64,000 bases of DNA from Mariannaea sp. PMI_226 (Eukaryota > Ascomycota > Sordariomycetes > Hypocreales > Nectriaceae), in assembly GCA_024336345.1 (NCBI GenBank), contig JANFOG010000006.1, forward strand, positions 1 to 64,000, written 5' to 3'. Below the pieces are notes generated by a model. That model saw only the letters and a list, made by a program, of their open reading frames with translations. It searched no databases and had not been told where the DNA came from. The position numbers were made by a program, and so were the translations under genes. Positions within the stretch are counted from its first letter, which is position 1; every line of letters starts with the position of its first letter. Positions 13,801 to 25,050 of the stretch are shown one piece after another.

Positions 13801-16180
13801 CTTCTACTCAACAACCATTTTACAATATTAGGATCCTACTTGCTATATTAAAATAAAAATAAACACCTTAGCAAAAGCAATCTTAAGGATACTATCCTAA
13901 TTAATTAACAATCAATAGCAATCAATTGCTTATTAATCACAAAAGCTTATAAAGATAAAGCAATATTAGGCTATAGAATAGCAAAAGCTACTAGCCATAA
14001 TAAAAAGCCTAAAATACTAAAGTCATTACCTTCTAGAATTAATAAATAAATTCTTACTATTAATAAACCACACTATCCTAAAGAAAGTAATTATAATATT
14101 AACATAAGACCTTTGCAAAAGGCTCACTAAATAGATCTATAAACTAACACTATTTAACTTTAACATTTAACACCAAATAAATAAATTAAACCCTACTAAC
14201 AGCCTATTAAGATAGCCTAATTATATAGAAGGGGAGACTATATATAAAGATATACTCCCCATACTTACTAAAAAGCTAAAGCTAATTAGCAAATTATTAC
14301 TAAATATATAGCAAATAATTGCCAACCTCCTAGAAAAACACCTTATAAAAACAATATATATAAATGCCATAAGGGCCAGCCTTTAGGGCCCTAATCAATA
14401 TTAAGTTAGAAAAGGGGTTTCCTCACCCCTAGACCTATAGTAAGCTATAGGGTTTCTAGATCAGATACAGAGCTTAGCATCTATATCTATAATCACTATA
14501 CACACCAGAAAGGCAGTAAGTATACCCAATTAATAGGTAGAAAGTGCTTAATAAAAGATAGTTACTTAATAAAGCCATAAAGACTTACTTAAAGCTAGGG
14601 TTACTATTCTAAAGTAATATATCCCACGCCCAATCATAAGAGAACTTATAAAGGGCAAAATAGCATTTTTCTCCTAACCTTCCCCCAAGCTAGAAAAGCT
14701 AGTCTGAAGACTATAGGCCAAAGACCAGTTCTACTAATAACAATTAGTAAAGGTTTGGTAAGTAGTTAGAAAAATAGGGCCATACTATTATAATAAGTAA
14801 AATACCCTCTTCTTTAAAGAAAGGCTAGTAATACCTAACCAATGGGCATTATAAATAGAGATCCTTTGCCAACACTATAATAATCTAAAATTAAGATATA
14901 TAAAAATAGCTAAATTACTAAAATTAATTAGCCAAAAGTTCCACTAAAATAGAATAATAAATAAAATCAAAAACTATATTTCCCACTATAAGTAATGCCA
15001 AAATATACACTTACTAAAGCATAAGACCTATAAACTACTACAACCACTGCCATTACCAGCATACCCATTCCAAAAGATTAATATAGATTTCATCACAGGC
15101 CTACTAAATAGTGCCCAAGCGGATGGCGAAAAATATAATATTATTTTAGTCTTTATATATTAAATAATAAAATATGTGATATTTATATCTATAAAGAAGA
15201 CACTAATTGTAGCATAATTAGCCTAATTGCTCTATAAATATATAAAATATAAGTTTAAAATGCCTAAAGGTATAATAAGTAATAAAAACAAGCTATTTAC
15301 CAGCTAATTCTAGACAAACCTCATAAAGGAATGGGCAATTTATTGCCAACTATCTACTATATACTACCCACAAACCGATGGGCAAATAGAATAAATAAAT
15401 CAGACTTTAGAAAGATATCTTTAGGTATATATTAATAGCTCGCCAGAAAGATAGATAATATAACTCCCAAAAATAGAATTCGCATATAACAACAATTCAC
15501 ATAGCACTATTAGTATTTTACCTATATAGGCCCTATATAAATACCACCCTCAAACCATCAAATACACCCCACAATATATAAAAACCCAAATGCAAAACAT
15601 AACTAAGAGGATTAAGACCCTTTAGCAAATTAGGGAACAAGCCTAATAATATTAGTAAAAAGCAGTAGAATTATAAGTTAAGTATTATAATTAAAAATAT
15701 ATACTAAAGGAGTTCTATTAGGGAGATATTATAGGCCTATTAATAAGGAATTTTTAATTTAAATATTAAAAGCTAGCCCCTAGATTTATTAAGGTAGCTA
15801 TTATAAAAAAGATCGGACAATAGGCATATTGCGTATACCTACTAGAGCAATATTGATATATATATAATGTGTTTTTAATAGCACTATTGGAACTATAGCT
15901 AGAAGAATGCTAACTGCCTGCTGAGGGGTTGCTAGAGCTTTTAGAGCTAGAAGATAAAGAAGATAAATGGAAAGTAAAGGATATAATTGCCCACAAGGAG
16001 GTAATAGGCAAGAAGTTTTATAAAATTAAATAAACTAAATGGCCTATAGAATATAATATATAGAAATTAGAAATATACCTTACTAACATAATAATAAAGA
16101 TCTAATAATATTATAAACAATAGAAAAGGAATTATAGAAAATAAAATAATAAAATCTAATTTATTTATTAGGATTATATA
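10871..16180 (+). pseudogene. Gypsy-2 gag-pol relic with terminal chromodomain
   Basis: The plus-strand frame is broken by many TAG/TAA stops at expected CAG, CAA and TGG codons. Domains in order: a gag zinc knuckle at 12099-12140 that keeps C-x2-(Y)-x4-H-x4-C, with the second cysteine changed to tyrosine (TGC to TAC); reverse transcriptase at about 13020-13560 with KIDIRDAYYRIQIKP and a Y-L-D-D box at 13397-13408 changed to YLNN; RNase H to about 14100; integrase at about 14900-15560 with INIDFITGLLN and YYPQTDGQI; and a chromodomain at about 15946-16140 starting EDKWKVKDIIAHKEV and continuing through KFYKIK to a decayed W-x-P-x-E-x-N-x-W pattern. Chromodomains in such elements read histone methylation for integration targeting. 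The order identifies a chromovirus. Confidence 0.88.
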
Positions 16181-16294
16181 GTATATCCCTTAAAGGTAAT
16201 TAAAATATTTATTATTTATATCAAGCTTTTAGTAAGAGATTATAGACCAACTATATCCACCAAAATATTAATATCCACAATCTTACTCTAATGG

Positions 16295-17700
16295 TAAGAG
16301 TTTATTTTTTAATATTATAAGTGGTTTAATAAGGCTTTGTGGAAGCAGCAGGCTTAATAGACTTAATTATAGACATATTATTCTTCTTAGAAACGGCCTT
16401 AGGCTTAGTGATAGTCTTGGGCTTAGCAATAGGCTTAGGCTTAGGCTTAGGCTTAGAAATAGATAGCCCAATAGGTAATAAGTTAAAAGACATCTTCTTT
16501 ATAATATTAGCAATTGATTAATAATTATTTAAAAGGGGTTTATATCTCTTTAAAGGAGGCGTAGGCTTAATATTAAAAATATTATAAATATTAGCAATTA
16601 AAAGCAAAGCAATTAGCAAATATTTAGTAAGTCCAATTAATAAAGAGGGAAAGTATCAATATTGCTTAATATTATTATCACTATTATTTTCAAAAGAAGA
16701 AAAATAATTAAAGAAAATAATAAAGATAATAAACTCTTTGCCTTTCTTACTAATAATAAAGGAAGCTTATTTATATTTAATATTATAAAATATATTCTTA
16801 ATACCTTTCCTTAAAGGTCCACCAACTACTCCATAATATATAGATACTATACCTACCCAATAGATAGGGGGGTAAGGCATAAAAAAGTTAAGATATTTAC
16901 AAATAATTTAAAAAATATTTAAATTTAAGCTAAATTTAAAATAAGAAAGTTCACAATTAATATAAAGACTAAATATATCCTTAATAATAAAGAGAATAAT
17001 AAATTTATTATAAAGCATTTAGATAATAAAGTTATTATAAATATAAAGAGGCTAAATAGCTTTAAATTAGCATTTAAGATTATAAAAATTATAATTAATA
17101 AGCTAATTCTATAGAATTAATTAATAATAAAGGTTTATTAAAAAATTAAAAAAATATATATAAATTACAAACTTAAGACCCAAGATTTCATAAATAGAGA
17201 CAATCTCTTGGAATTTATAAATAGCAATATATTTAGAATTACTAATAGGATTCTCAATAAGCCCTTAAAGGGCATACTAAGTAGAAGTAGTTCTCTTAGC
17301 AGCATAAAGGATATAAAAATAGCCCACACCACTTAATAAAGATATACCTATAAGCTCACTATAATTATCACCACTATTGCGATCATACTAATCCAATAGG
17401 AAGTTTTAATACTATTAGACAGCTTTAAGCAATTTAAAAAGGATTTAAAAAGGTTAGTAATAATTTGCTAAAAAGAAGGAGAAAAAACCTATAATACTAT
17501 ATTTCTTTAATAAACTTTTATAAACAATATAAATATTAATATATTTCCTATAATTATAAATTAGAGAGAAATTATTACACTTCTGCAAAAGGCAATAAAA
17601 ATAGGGGGGCATGCCATTAAATTACTAAAAGAAATAGGTATTATTATTATCATTAAACTTATTGAAGATTATAGCAGCATGAGAAAAAATAAATATATTA
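16295..17700 (-). pseudogene. antisense coding relic between Gypsy-2 chromodomain and 3' LTR
   Basis: The minus strand here keeps a long protein-like frame. From about 17700 to 17150 it reads through segments such as CNNFSLIYNYRK, ELIGISLLSGVGYFYIL, AAKRTTST and EIVSIYEILGLKFVIY. In-frame stops occur as TAA/TAG where Q or W would be expected, the same pattern as in gag-pol. Around 16340-16480 the minus strand encodes a basic, low-complexity tail with SISKPKPKPKPIAKPK and further K-rich residues, ending near 16300. I do not recognise a domain. It could be an accessory gene of the element, a captured host gene, or another small insertion. The opposite-strand frame (16339-16521) is only the mirror of the KP-rich tail. 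Confidence 0.45.
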
Positions 17701-18012
17701 ATAATTGGTTAGCAAGGCAGTAGAATAAAGAAAGATAAATTAGTAAGTATATATAATAATAAAAGGAAGAAACAGCTTAAAAATATAGCTTATAAAACTA
17801 TAAGGAATTAAAGAAGCTATTATAAGGCTAGCGGAAAGATAATTCAGCCTTAATGGTCTATACTAATTATATAGCCTAAGACTAAAACACAAACCAAACG
17901 CTAGATTATATACATAACCCAAACTAAATTAATCATATATTAATAAAGATAAATTAACATTAACGAATTAGCAACGGCCTAAGGGACTAGGCCTATAAAA
18001 GGGGGGGATAAT

Positions 18013-18212
18013 TATAAGAAAATGCTAACTGCTTAGCAACCATTTGCCAAGCGCCTAGCAAATCCTAAGGTAAGCCCCAATTAAACTTTAGATAATCCTA
18101 AATAATATAATAGCTTGCCAAACGGTACCTAACCGCTTAGCAAGTTAAAGTCTAATAATATAATATAACCTACCCTTAAGTCTTGATATCACCCTAGCCA
18201 GTATCCCTTACA
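18013..18212 (+). repeat. 3' LTR of Gypsy-2
   Basis: 200 bp copy of the 5' LTR, starting right after the polypurine tract and the bases AT, and ending CTTACA. Shared landmarks are AAGCGCCTA, GTAAGCCCCAATTAAAC and CTACCCTTAAGTCTT. Confidence 0.92.
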
Positions 18213-20561
18213 TATACTATTTTAGGAAAAACTTATTAATTGATTTTTTTCCTTAATTTTTAAATTATAAGTTTTTTTATAATTTTCTAATTTATTATAT
18301 ATTTGGTAAATATATAATAAACCCTCTAAAATAGTAATATATATTTGGCCTTATAATTTAATAGAAGGTTTTAAAAAAACTTTAAATAGTCTTTTTAATT
18401 CTTCTAAATATAACTTACATCTTTATATTCTTTATTATTTATATTATTATAAATATAAACTAGAGGCAATTTTAATTCTAATATAGCCTCTAGTATATAA
18501 TATATTGAATTCTAATGTATATTATTATTTATATTATATATTAGTAAATATTAAATAAATTTATATATAATTATATATATTTACTTAAAGGAATGAATTT
18601 TTTATTAGATAATAATTTATTATCTCTTTTATATTGATTTATTCCTTCTTCTAATAATAGCTTATTTTCTAGTGTATGTTTAATTAAAATAGAAATCCGA
18701 CGAATTTAATTAATAATAGCTAATAAAAAGTTAATATTTAATATATATAATATAATATAATAACTTACTATTAAAATCTGGATTATCTAATTTAATAGAA
18801 TCTTCACTATTTAAATATATTATATTTAAATTTATATATTTAAATAATACATCTTCTTCTTAATTAGATAATAAATAAGCTTTTAATATATCTTGTGCTA
18901 TAAGATTAATAATATAAGATATATAGCGAAAATTATTTAAAAAGTAATTATTTAAAGATAAATAATAATTATCTTTAAATAACTTAATAAATATATTATT
19001 ATTGGTTGCATTATCCTTAGTTATACTAAAAAAGGTTAATTAAATATTATAATAAAGATAATAATAAAATAAGTTATATACCTAAATATAATATTTAAGA
19101 TTAATTTAGAATATAATATTAAAAAATCTTTAAATTCCTTAAATATATTTATTCCAATATAAATGCTTATTAATTTATTAAAGCTTAAATAAATATATAT
19201 ATAATTAGTATTAATATAAAATAGAAAATAAAAGAGAAGGAAATACAAACCTATAAGCTTATAATTTAATTTATAATTATTATTAATAAAAGTAATAATT
19301 ATTTCTAAATAGGAATTTTGATTAAATAAAGTCCATATATCAAAGGTTAGAGAAAAAAGCCCTAAGTTTAATATATATTTATTAATCTATTAATTAAATA
19401 ATAATAGATTATAATTAAAGATATCTTTTAATATACCCTTAATTTTTAATTTATTAATAATAGGACTAGCTCTATTTAAATTAATTAATATTATATATTC
19501 TAAATATATTAATTTAATTAACTTACTTATTATAATATATTAATAAATCTTAAAAGGAAGATAAATTTAATATATTAAAAGATAAATTATTTTTAATTAG
19601 AAAATATAATATCTTTTTTAGAACTTTATCTTTAGAAAATTCACTAATAGGCCTAGCTTTTTTATTTATATTAGATAAATTAAAAAAGCCTTTTGGTCTA
19701 GTAGTTAAATCAATTTCTAATATAATTGGTTAATATATATATATATATATATTAATATAATTAAAAACTTATTTCTTTTTTTAGTTAGTTTTGTTTTTTT
19801 ATTATATGTAATTTCTAGGTATTTATTTTTATAGTGTTTTTAAAAATTAGAAGATTGAAATCCTTAGATTTTTTCAACCTTAAAATAATTATATTTATAA
19901 AAAATTAATATATATATTAAAAGGATATATATATATTAACTTACATTGTATATTTAAGTTATATTTCCTGCTCTTTACCTTCTAAAATAGGTAAAAAGGT
20001 TCTTTTAAATAATTCATTTTTAAATATATAGACTTTTGTATTTATATTTAAATTATTTATTAAATGCGATTAATTAGATAAAGAGGCTATTTCACAAGCT
20101 AATTCAAATATAAATTCATTAGCCTAATTAAATTGGGAATTATTTCCTATTTTAGAAGAAACAGCTTCTAAAAAGGGATTAGTTCCATCTTTAGAAATAG
20201 AAACCAAAGGTTTAAAATCGCTATTTAGATCCATTTTAATATATATATTTTAATACTATTATATATATTTTAAAAATAATTAATATAATTATATCAATTA
20301 TAATATATATTAAAAAAAAAATCAAAAAATTCCTTTTTTTATATTAATATTAAAAAAAATACTAATATTAAAAAATTATTATTAGTATATACTAACTAAA
20401 TACTAAAAGAATTAATATTAGTATAGACTAATACTAATTTAAATTAGTTAGTATTAATATTAGCTTATACTAACTAAATACTAATTTAATTAGTATTAGT
20501 ATTAGTATATATTATTTTTTTTAGTATTAGTATGTACTAATTAATTAATTTAGTAACCCTA

Positions 20562-21119
20562 ATAATAAATTAGTTTAATGAAATCTAAATAAAAAAGAAT
20601 AAAATAAAAGGGGACTTATTAATTTATATATATTATTTTACTTATTATATTATATATAATATTTATTTTAGGCATTATTAAATATATAATTAATCTTTAT
20701 AATTATAATATTAAAAATCTTTTTTTTTATTAATTTTATAATATTTTATAAATAATAAAGATATTATAATTTAATTAAGATAATAATAATAAAAGATAAA
20801 GATATAATAAAATATTAATAAAAAAGTAAGAAATTAAGAATAAAGTAAAAGTATAAATAAAAGAAAGTAATAAAAAGTATAATTAAAAGAAAAAGAAGAA
20901 AATAAGTAGGTAAAATAATAGCTATATATATATATAAAATAGTTTAAATATTAAAGGAAATAAATTATATAGTAAGTTAATAATTAAATAATTAGTAAAT
21001 AGTTATTAATTAAGGCTAAAGATATAATGGTATTTTAGTATTAATAATATTAATATTTATCCTATAAATAATCTATAAATATTATAATAAAGACCGCCAC
21101 TTTAAGAGGGGAGGATAAT
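20562..21119 (+). mobile_element. probable 3' end of Gypsy-1 with polypurine tract
   Basis: This A+T-rich stretch follows hAT-2. At 21105-21114 it contains AGAGGGGAGG followed by ATAATTATAAT, closely resembling the Gypsy-2 tract and LTR start (GGGGGGGATAATTATAAG). By analogy a 3' LTR would begin near 21120. Because the hAT-2 duplication joins 9447 to 20562, this is most simply the end of Gypsy-1, but a separate element cannot be excluded. Confidence 0.55.
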
Positions 21120-23655
21120 TATAATATTAATTATGGGATTATATATATTAGGTATTTAAATTATATAAAAAATGCTTTCTTTTTTATATATATTTGCTTA
21201 TATAATGCTTAAAACCCTTAAGCTTTAGTCTTAAAATATAGCTATTAATATTTTTCTTATATCTAGTTATTTATAATCTTATAATCTATTTTCTTTATAA
21301 TATATAATTAATATTAATTTTATAAATCTTTTTTTTTTATTTTTTTAGCCTTTTAGGAAAAATTCTTTTTATTTTTTTTTAATTATAATATATTTTATTA
21401 TTATTATTTTAATAATCTTTTTTAATATATTAAATAATAATATTTTTTTTAATTAATTATTATATATTATATTTTTAGAATTTTATTTAATATTAAAATA
21501 ATTAATATATTTATATTATAAAAATAATTTAAAAAATAATTTATAATTATATTTATATTTATTAATTTTATAAAGAAAATTATAAATATTTCTTTATAAA
21601 TTTTAAAAGAATTAATTAAAATATTATTTTTTTATAACTTTTATAATTAAATATTCTTTAATATATTTATTATTTTTTAAATATTAATTTAAGCTTATAT
21701 TAAGTCCTTCTTTAGGGTAAATTATAAAGGGAGGTTTAGTTCTTTAGAATTTAAAAGGTTAATATTTAATTAAGATTAAAAAAAAATTATTATATAAAGA
21801 TTTTTACTTTTTCTTTATAAATAATAGTAAATTATAAATTAAGTTTATTTAAAAATAAGATTTATAATAATTTTAATATAATATTATTATAAAGTTAAAT
21901 TTAATATTTTAATTTTTAAAATCTAAATTAATTAAATTTTAATATTTTTATTAGGATTTTCTTTTAAATTATATAATATATTTTAATAATATATTAATCT
22001 TAATATATATTAATTTTAAAAAATAAATTTTAATTTATTAATTTTTTAATATATTAAAATTATTTTTATATTTATTTAAATTATTTTATTATTATTATTA
22101 TTTTCTTTATTTATTATAAATTTTAATTAAATTTATTATATTTTTATTATAAAATTATAAAAATTATAATTTAATAAAGATATTTTATAAACTAATTTAT
22201 TATCTTATTTTTTTATTTTTTTATAATAATCTTATTTTAATTTTATTATAATTATATTATTATTTTTTTAAATATAATTTTTATATTTATTATCTTTTAA
22301 TTTAATTATATATTTAAATTTAATAATAATATAATATTAATCTTAAGCTAAATTATTTATAAAAATAATTTAATTTATTAGAATTATAATTTATTTTTTC
22401 TAAAAGAATATTATTATTTTTTTTATATATTTATTATATATATTTTATAAAAGATAATAATAACTAAAATTCTTAATTATAATAATATTATTATTAAATT
22501 TAAAAAAAATATAATATTTATTTTATTAATAATATACTTTTATTTTTTTAATAAATTATATAATATTATAATTTTTTTAATTAAATTAAGAAATTTAATT
22601 TTTATTTAATTTTTATTTAATAAAATAATTTATAATTTAAATTTATAATATTTATAAATATAAAATATAATTTATGTATTAATATATATTATATAATAAT
22701 TTGCTCTTTTTATATATATTAAAATATTTATTAATTATAAAATTATTAATTTAAATAATATAATATAATTATATTTATTATAAGCTTATAATATTAAATA
22801 TATAAATATTAATATTTATTATATATTTTAATAAAATATATATATTTTAATTTTATAATAAAAAGAATATAATAAATAAAAAAAAGCATAATCTTATTTT
22901 ACTTAAAGATTAGCTTTAGCTTAAGGAAATAGTAATTAAAGTATATTAACTTTTATTTATTAATTTTATTAAGTATTTAAATCTTAATTTTTTAAATAAT
23001 TATAAGCTATTTATATTAAATATAATAAATATTTATATATTTTATTAAATAATTAAATTAATATAATAAACTTAAATAAAAAATAAAATAATTAATATAT
23101 AAAATTTAATATAAAAAATAAAAAATAAATAAAAAATAAATAAAAAAATAAAAAAATAAAAAAATAATATAAAAAATATTAAATTTAATATAAATATATA
23201 ATAAATATATAATTATTAAATAAAAATAATAATAAAATTTTATTAATCTTTTAATTATTTAATAATATATAATTTTAATTTTAATTATAAAATAAAATTT
23301 AAATTTATAAAATTAATATAAAAAATTTATATTAAATTTATTTTTTAAAAAATATAAAAATTTTTAATTTTTAATTAATATAATTTTTTTATTATTTATT
23401 TATATAAATTTATTTAAATTTATAAAATATTATAATAATAATTATTAATAAATAATTTAATAATTAAAAATAAAAAAATCTAGTATATTATTTTATTTAT
23501 AATTTATTAAATCTTCTTTTTATTTTTTTATTTAATAATTATTTAAAAAAATAAGCTTTTAATCATTTTATATTTATTATATATTTTATAATATATTATT
23601 TTAAATATAAAATAATAATAATATTTTTTACGATAATTATTATTATTCTTATTAT
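21120..23655. other. extremely A+T-rich decayed DNA, no recognisable element
   Basis: Almost only A and T, with homopolymer runs and imperfect TAATA repeats. A possible decayed 3' LTR of Gypsy-1 would lie at its left edge. A purine patch AAAGGGAGG occurs near 21730. No coding frame or structured repeat can be defended. It stops abruptly at about 23,655. Confidence 0.6.
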
Positions 23656-25050
23656 TAGTTTTATATAAAACTGCTGAGATTGTAGCTAATAAAAACCTTC
23701 CCAGGAACGTGGTTCAATAATGAGATGAAGAGACAGTTCCGCGTGGCCATGGATTCCTTACTAACGTCTTTTTGTCTCAGCCTGTCACATTCGCTGGCTG
23801 GAAAATGCTTGTCTCGCAGGAGAACGCGGGAACCACACGGAAAATGAGAAAAAGTTTCCTTCGTCGTTGACTGCTTCCCCATGACCATCAGCGAACCCTT
23901 TCATGAGGAGTTACACTTTCTGCATGACCCTTCTTCCTATGACCCTAATCTCGTTGTCTAGCTTCAGAGATGCTCTTCCTACGAATGATGTGAGCAACAG
24001 GATCCCGTAGCCTCATGGGGTCCTGCTGGGATCGGGTAGTTGTCGTCCTCGTTTTCGTATAGGTTGTATTTTTGGGTTTAAGAATAGTCATACCGATACA
24101 TCCCTTATTCCTGATATCTTGTACCCAAATCTGGCTGGTGGGTGGAGGAATGGACCATTAACAAAACTGATCTGCGTACCGACCGAAAGGACTCAACGGT
24201 CCAAGTCGACATTGATCATAGCCCGCGATTACCAGCCCGAAAGGTGAGTCTGGGCGTTGTGAAGAGGATTTTTGTGTGGATAGCCGCTGATTCGTCACCA
24301 ATAATACCAGCAGCCAAGCTTAATTTGAGGCTGACTACCGAGTTTTGCGCTCCTCACACCATCATTGTCTCAATTAAGCTTGACCCATACACCCATCACA
24401 TTCCTGGAGCTTCTCGACAGCTCACACTCCAACTCCACTCTCGGGTCCGGGTCCGGTTCCGTATCACTGATCCCCGGTTGAGCTTGGAATGCTGCCACAC
24501 TCGTGACGAGCACTGGGACCCGGTATCTATCCGATTCATCTATAATGTTGCTAGGGCACTTGTAGTAGAGGAGAGCTCCCAAGGCCAATCAGATTTCCAG
24601 ATCGCGAAAATTCTCCCAACAATCGAGGAGCAGACAAGCTGAAAGATAGTATTTTGATGACATGGATAATCAACACGATCCGCGTTGCTAGAAGAGATTG
24701 TCTCGAGATCTGCAATCTTGGATCCACAAGCCGAAATCGTTGCTCCTGTCATCACATCTCTTCCGGGATTAGAATCCACCTTGTTCGAAAGGATGGAGGC
24801 TCTGTTCACCTCTTTCCATCATCATGTTTGCAGCGGTGCTTCTATATTCCTTTCATGACAATGGCCGACCATTTTACCACCACTGGGTCTTTCAAACTAG
24901 TGGCTGACAACAAAATTAAGTATATTAAGTAGCCGATGCCTGTCTATTTCACGAATACAAGATGTAGACAAAGCTCAAAGCTACGCAATCTCTCTCGCCT
25001 TCTTTTTTCGAAATTTCCTGTCACTCCTTTCATCATATTGCTTATACGCT
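23656..25050. other. normal-composition strip without a supported gene
   Basis: Base composition switches to normal within about 20 bp. Open frames on both strands (for example 24142-24642 plus, 166 codons, and 24540-24809 minus, 89 codons) match no family I know and lack convincing splice context. It probably holds the promoter and 5' UTR of the TmpL-like gene and perhaps remains of an older gene. Confidence 0.5.

Larger units (their letters stand above)
10671..18212 (+). mobile_element. Gypsy-2 chromovirus LTR retrotransposon, nested in hAT-2
   Basis: A 7,542-bp LTR element with two 200-bp LTRs (10671-10870 and 18013-18212). The right copy shows the end pattern TATAAG...CTTACA, which fits TGTAAG...CTTACA before decay. 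The bases beside the LTRs, TATAT (10666-10670) and TATAC (18213-18217), are a probable 5-bp target duplication with one change. A purine tract with seven G lies at about 17997-18009, just before the 3' LTR. The plus strand carries gag-pol remains ending in a chromodomain, and a separate antisense frame fills most of 16295-17700. It is visibly richer in G+C than its surroundings, so it was inserted later or was less mutated. Confidence 0.93.
9865..20234 (-). pseudogene. hAT-2 transposase (decayed; interrupted by Gypsy-2)
   Basis: The minus-strand transposase starts near 20234 (MDLNSDFKPLVSISKDG) and its C-terminal dimerisation domain lies at about 9865-10110. That domain reads FPILAILARRYLAIP, then SISNNIITKSRNRLLP and VKQLILLKNWN, clearly related to the hAT-1 protein but not a copy of it. 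Intermediate coding blocks are seen on the minus strand between 10150 and 10620 and between 18230 and 20230, separated by probable introns. Gypsy-2 sits between coding blocks at 10671-18212. In-frame stops and the insertion make it non-functional. Confidence 0.8.
9448..20561 (-). mobile_element. hAT-2 DNA transposon, split by a nested retrotransposon
   Basis: A second hAT element. It starts CAGGGTTGATAAATTA at 9448 and ends TTTAGTAACCCTA at 20561, giving imperfect inverted ends; the last base again looks like G changed to A. The flanking 8 bp are identical (ATAATAAA at 9440-9447 and 20562-20569). Subterminal DNA at both ends (about 9465-9600 and 20385-20560) is filled with AGTATTAGTATA and its complement, forming palindromes such as TAGTATAAGCTTATACTA. 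Removing the nested Gypsy-2 (7,542 bp plus a 5-bp duplication) leaves about 3.6 kb, a normal hAT size. It differs from hAT-1 in subterminal repeats and protein sequence, so it is another family. Confidence 0.92.

Noticed and set aside
16339..16521. Plus-strand frame with a G-L repeat resembling a membrane protein
   Set aside because: It is the complement of the lysine/proline-rich tail of the antisense relic.
24142..24642. 166-codon plus-strand frame next to the A+T border
   Set aside because: No recognisable family, no splice support and overlapping minus-strand frames of similar quality.
24540..24809. Minus-strand 89-codon frame that briefly suggested the C-terminus of a fungal transcription factor
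   Set aside because: No zinc cluster or other diagnostic motif could be found upstream on the same strand, and flanking frames contain stops.
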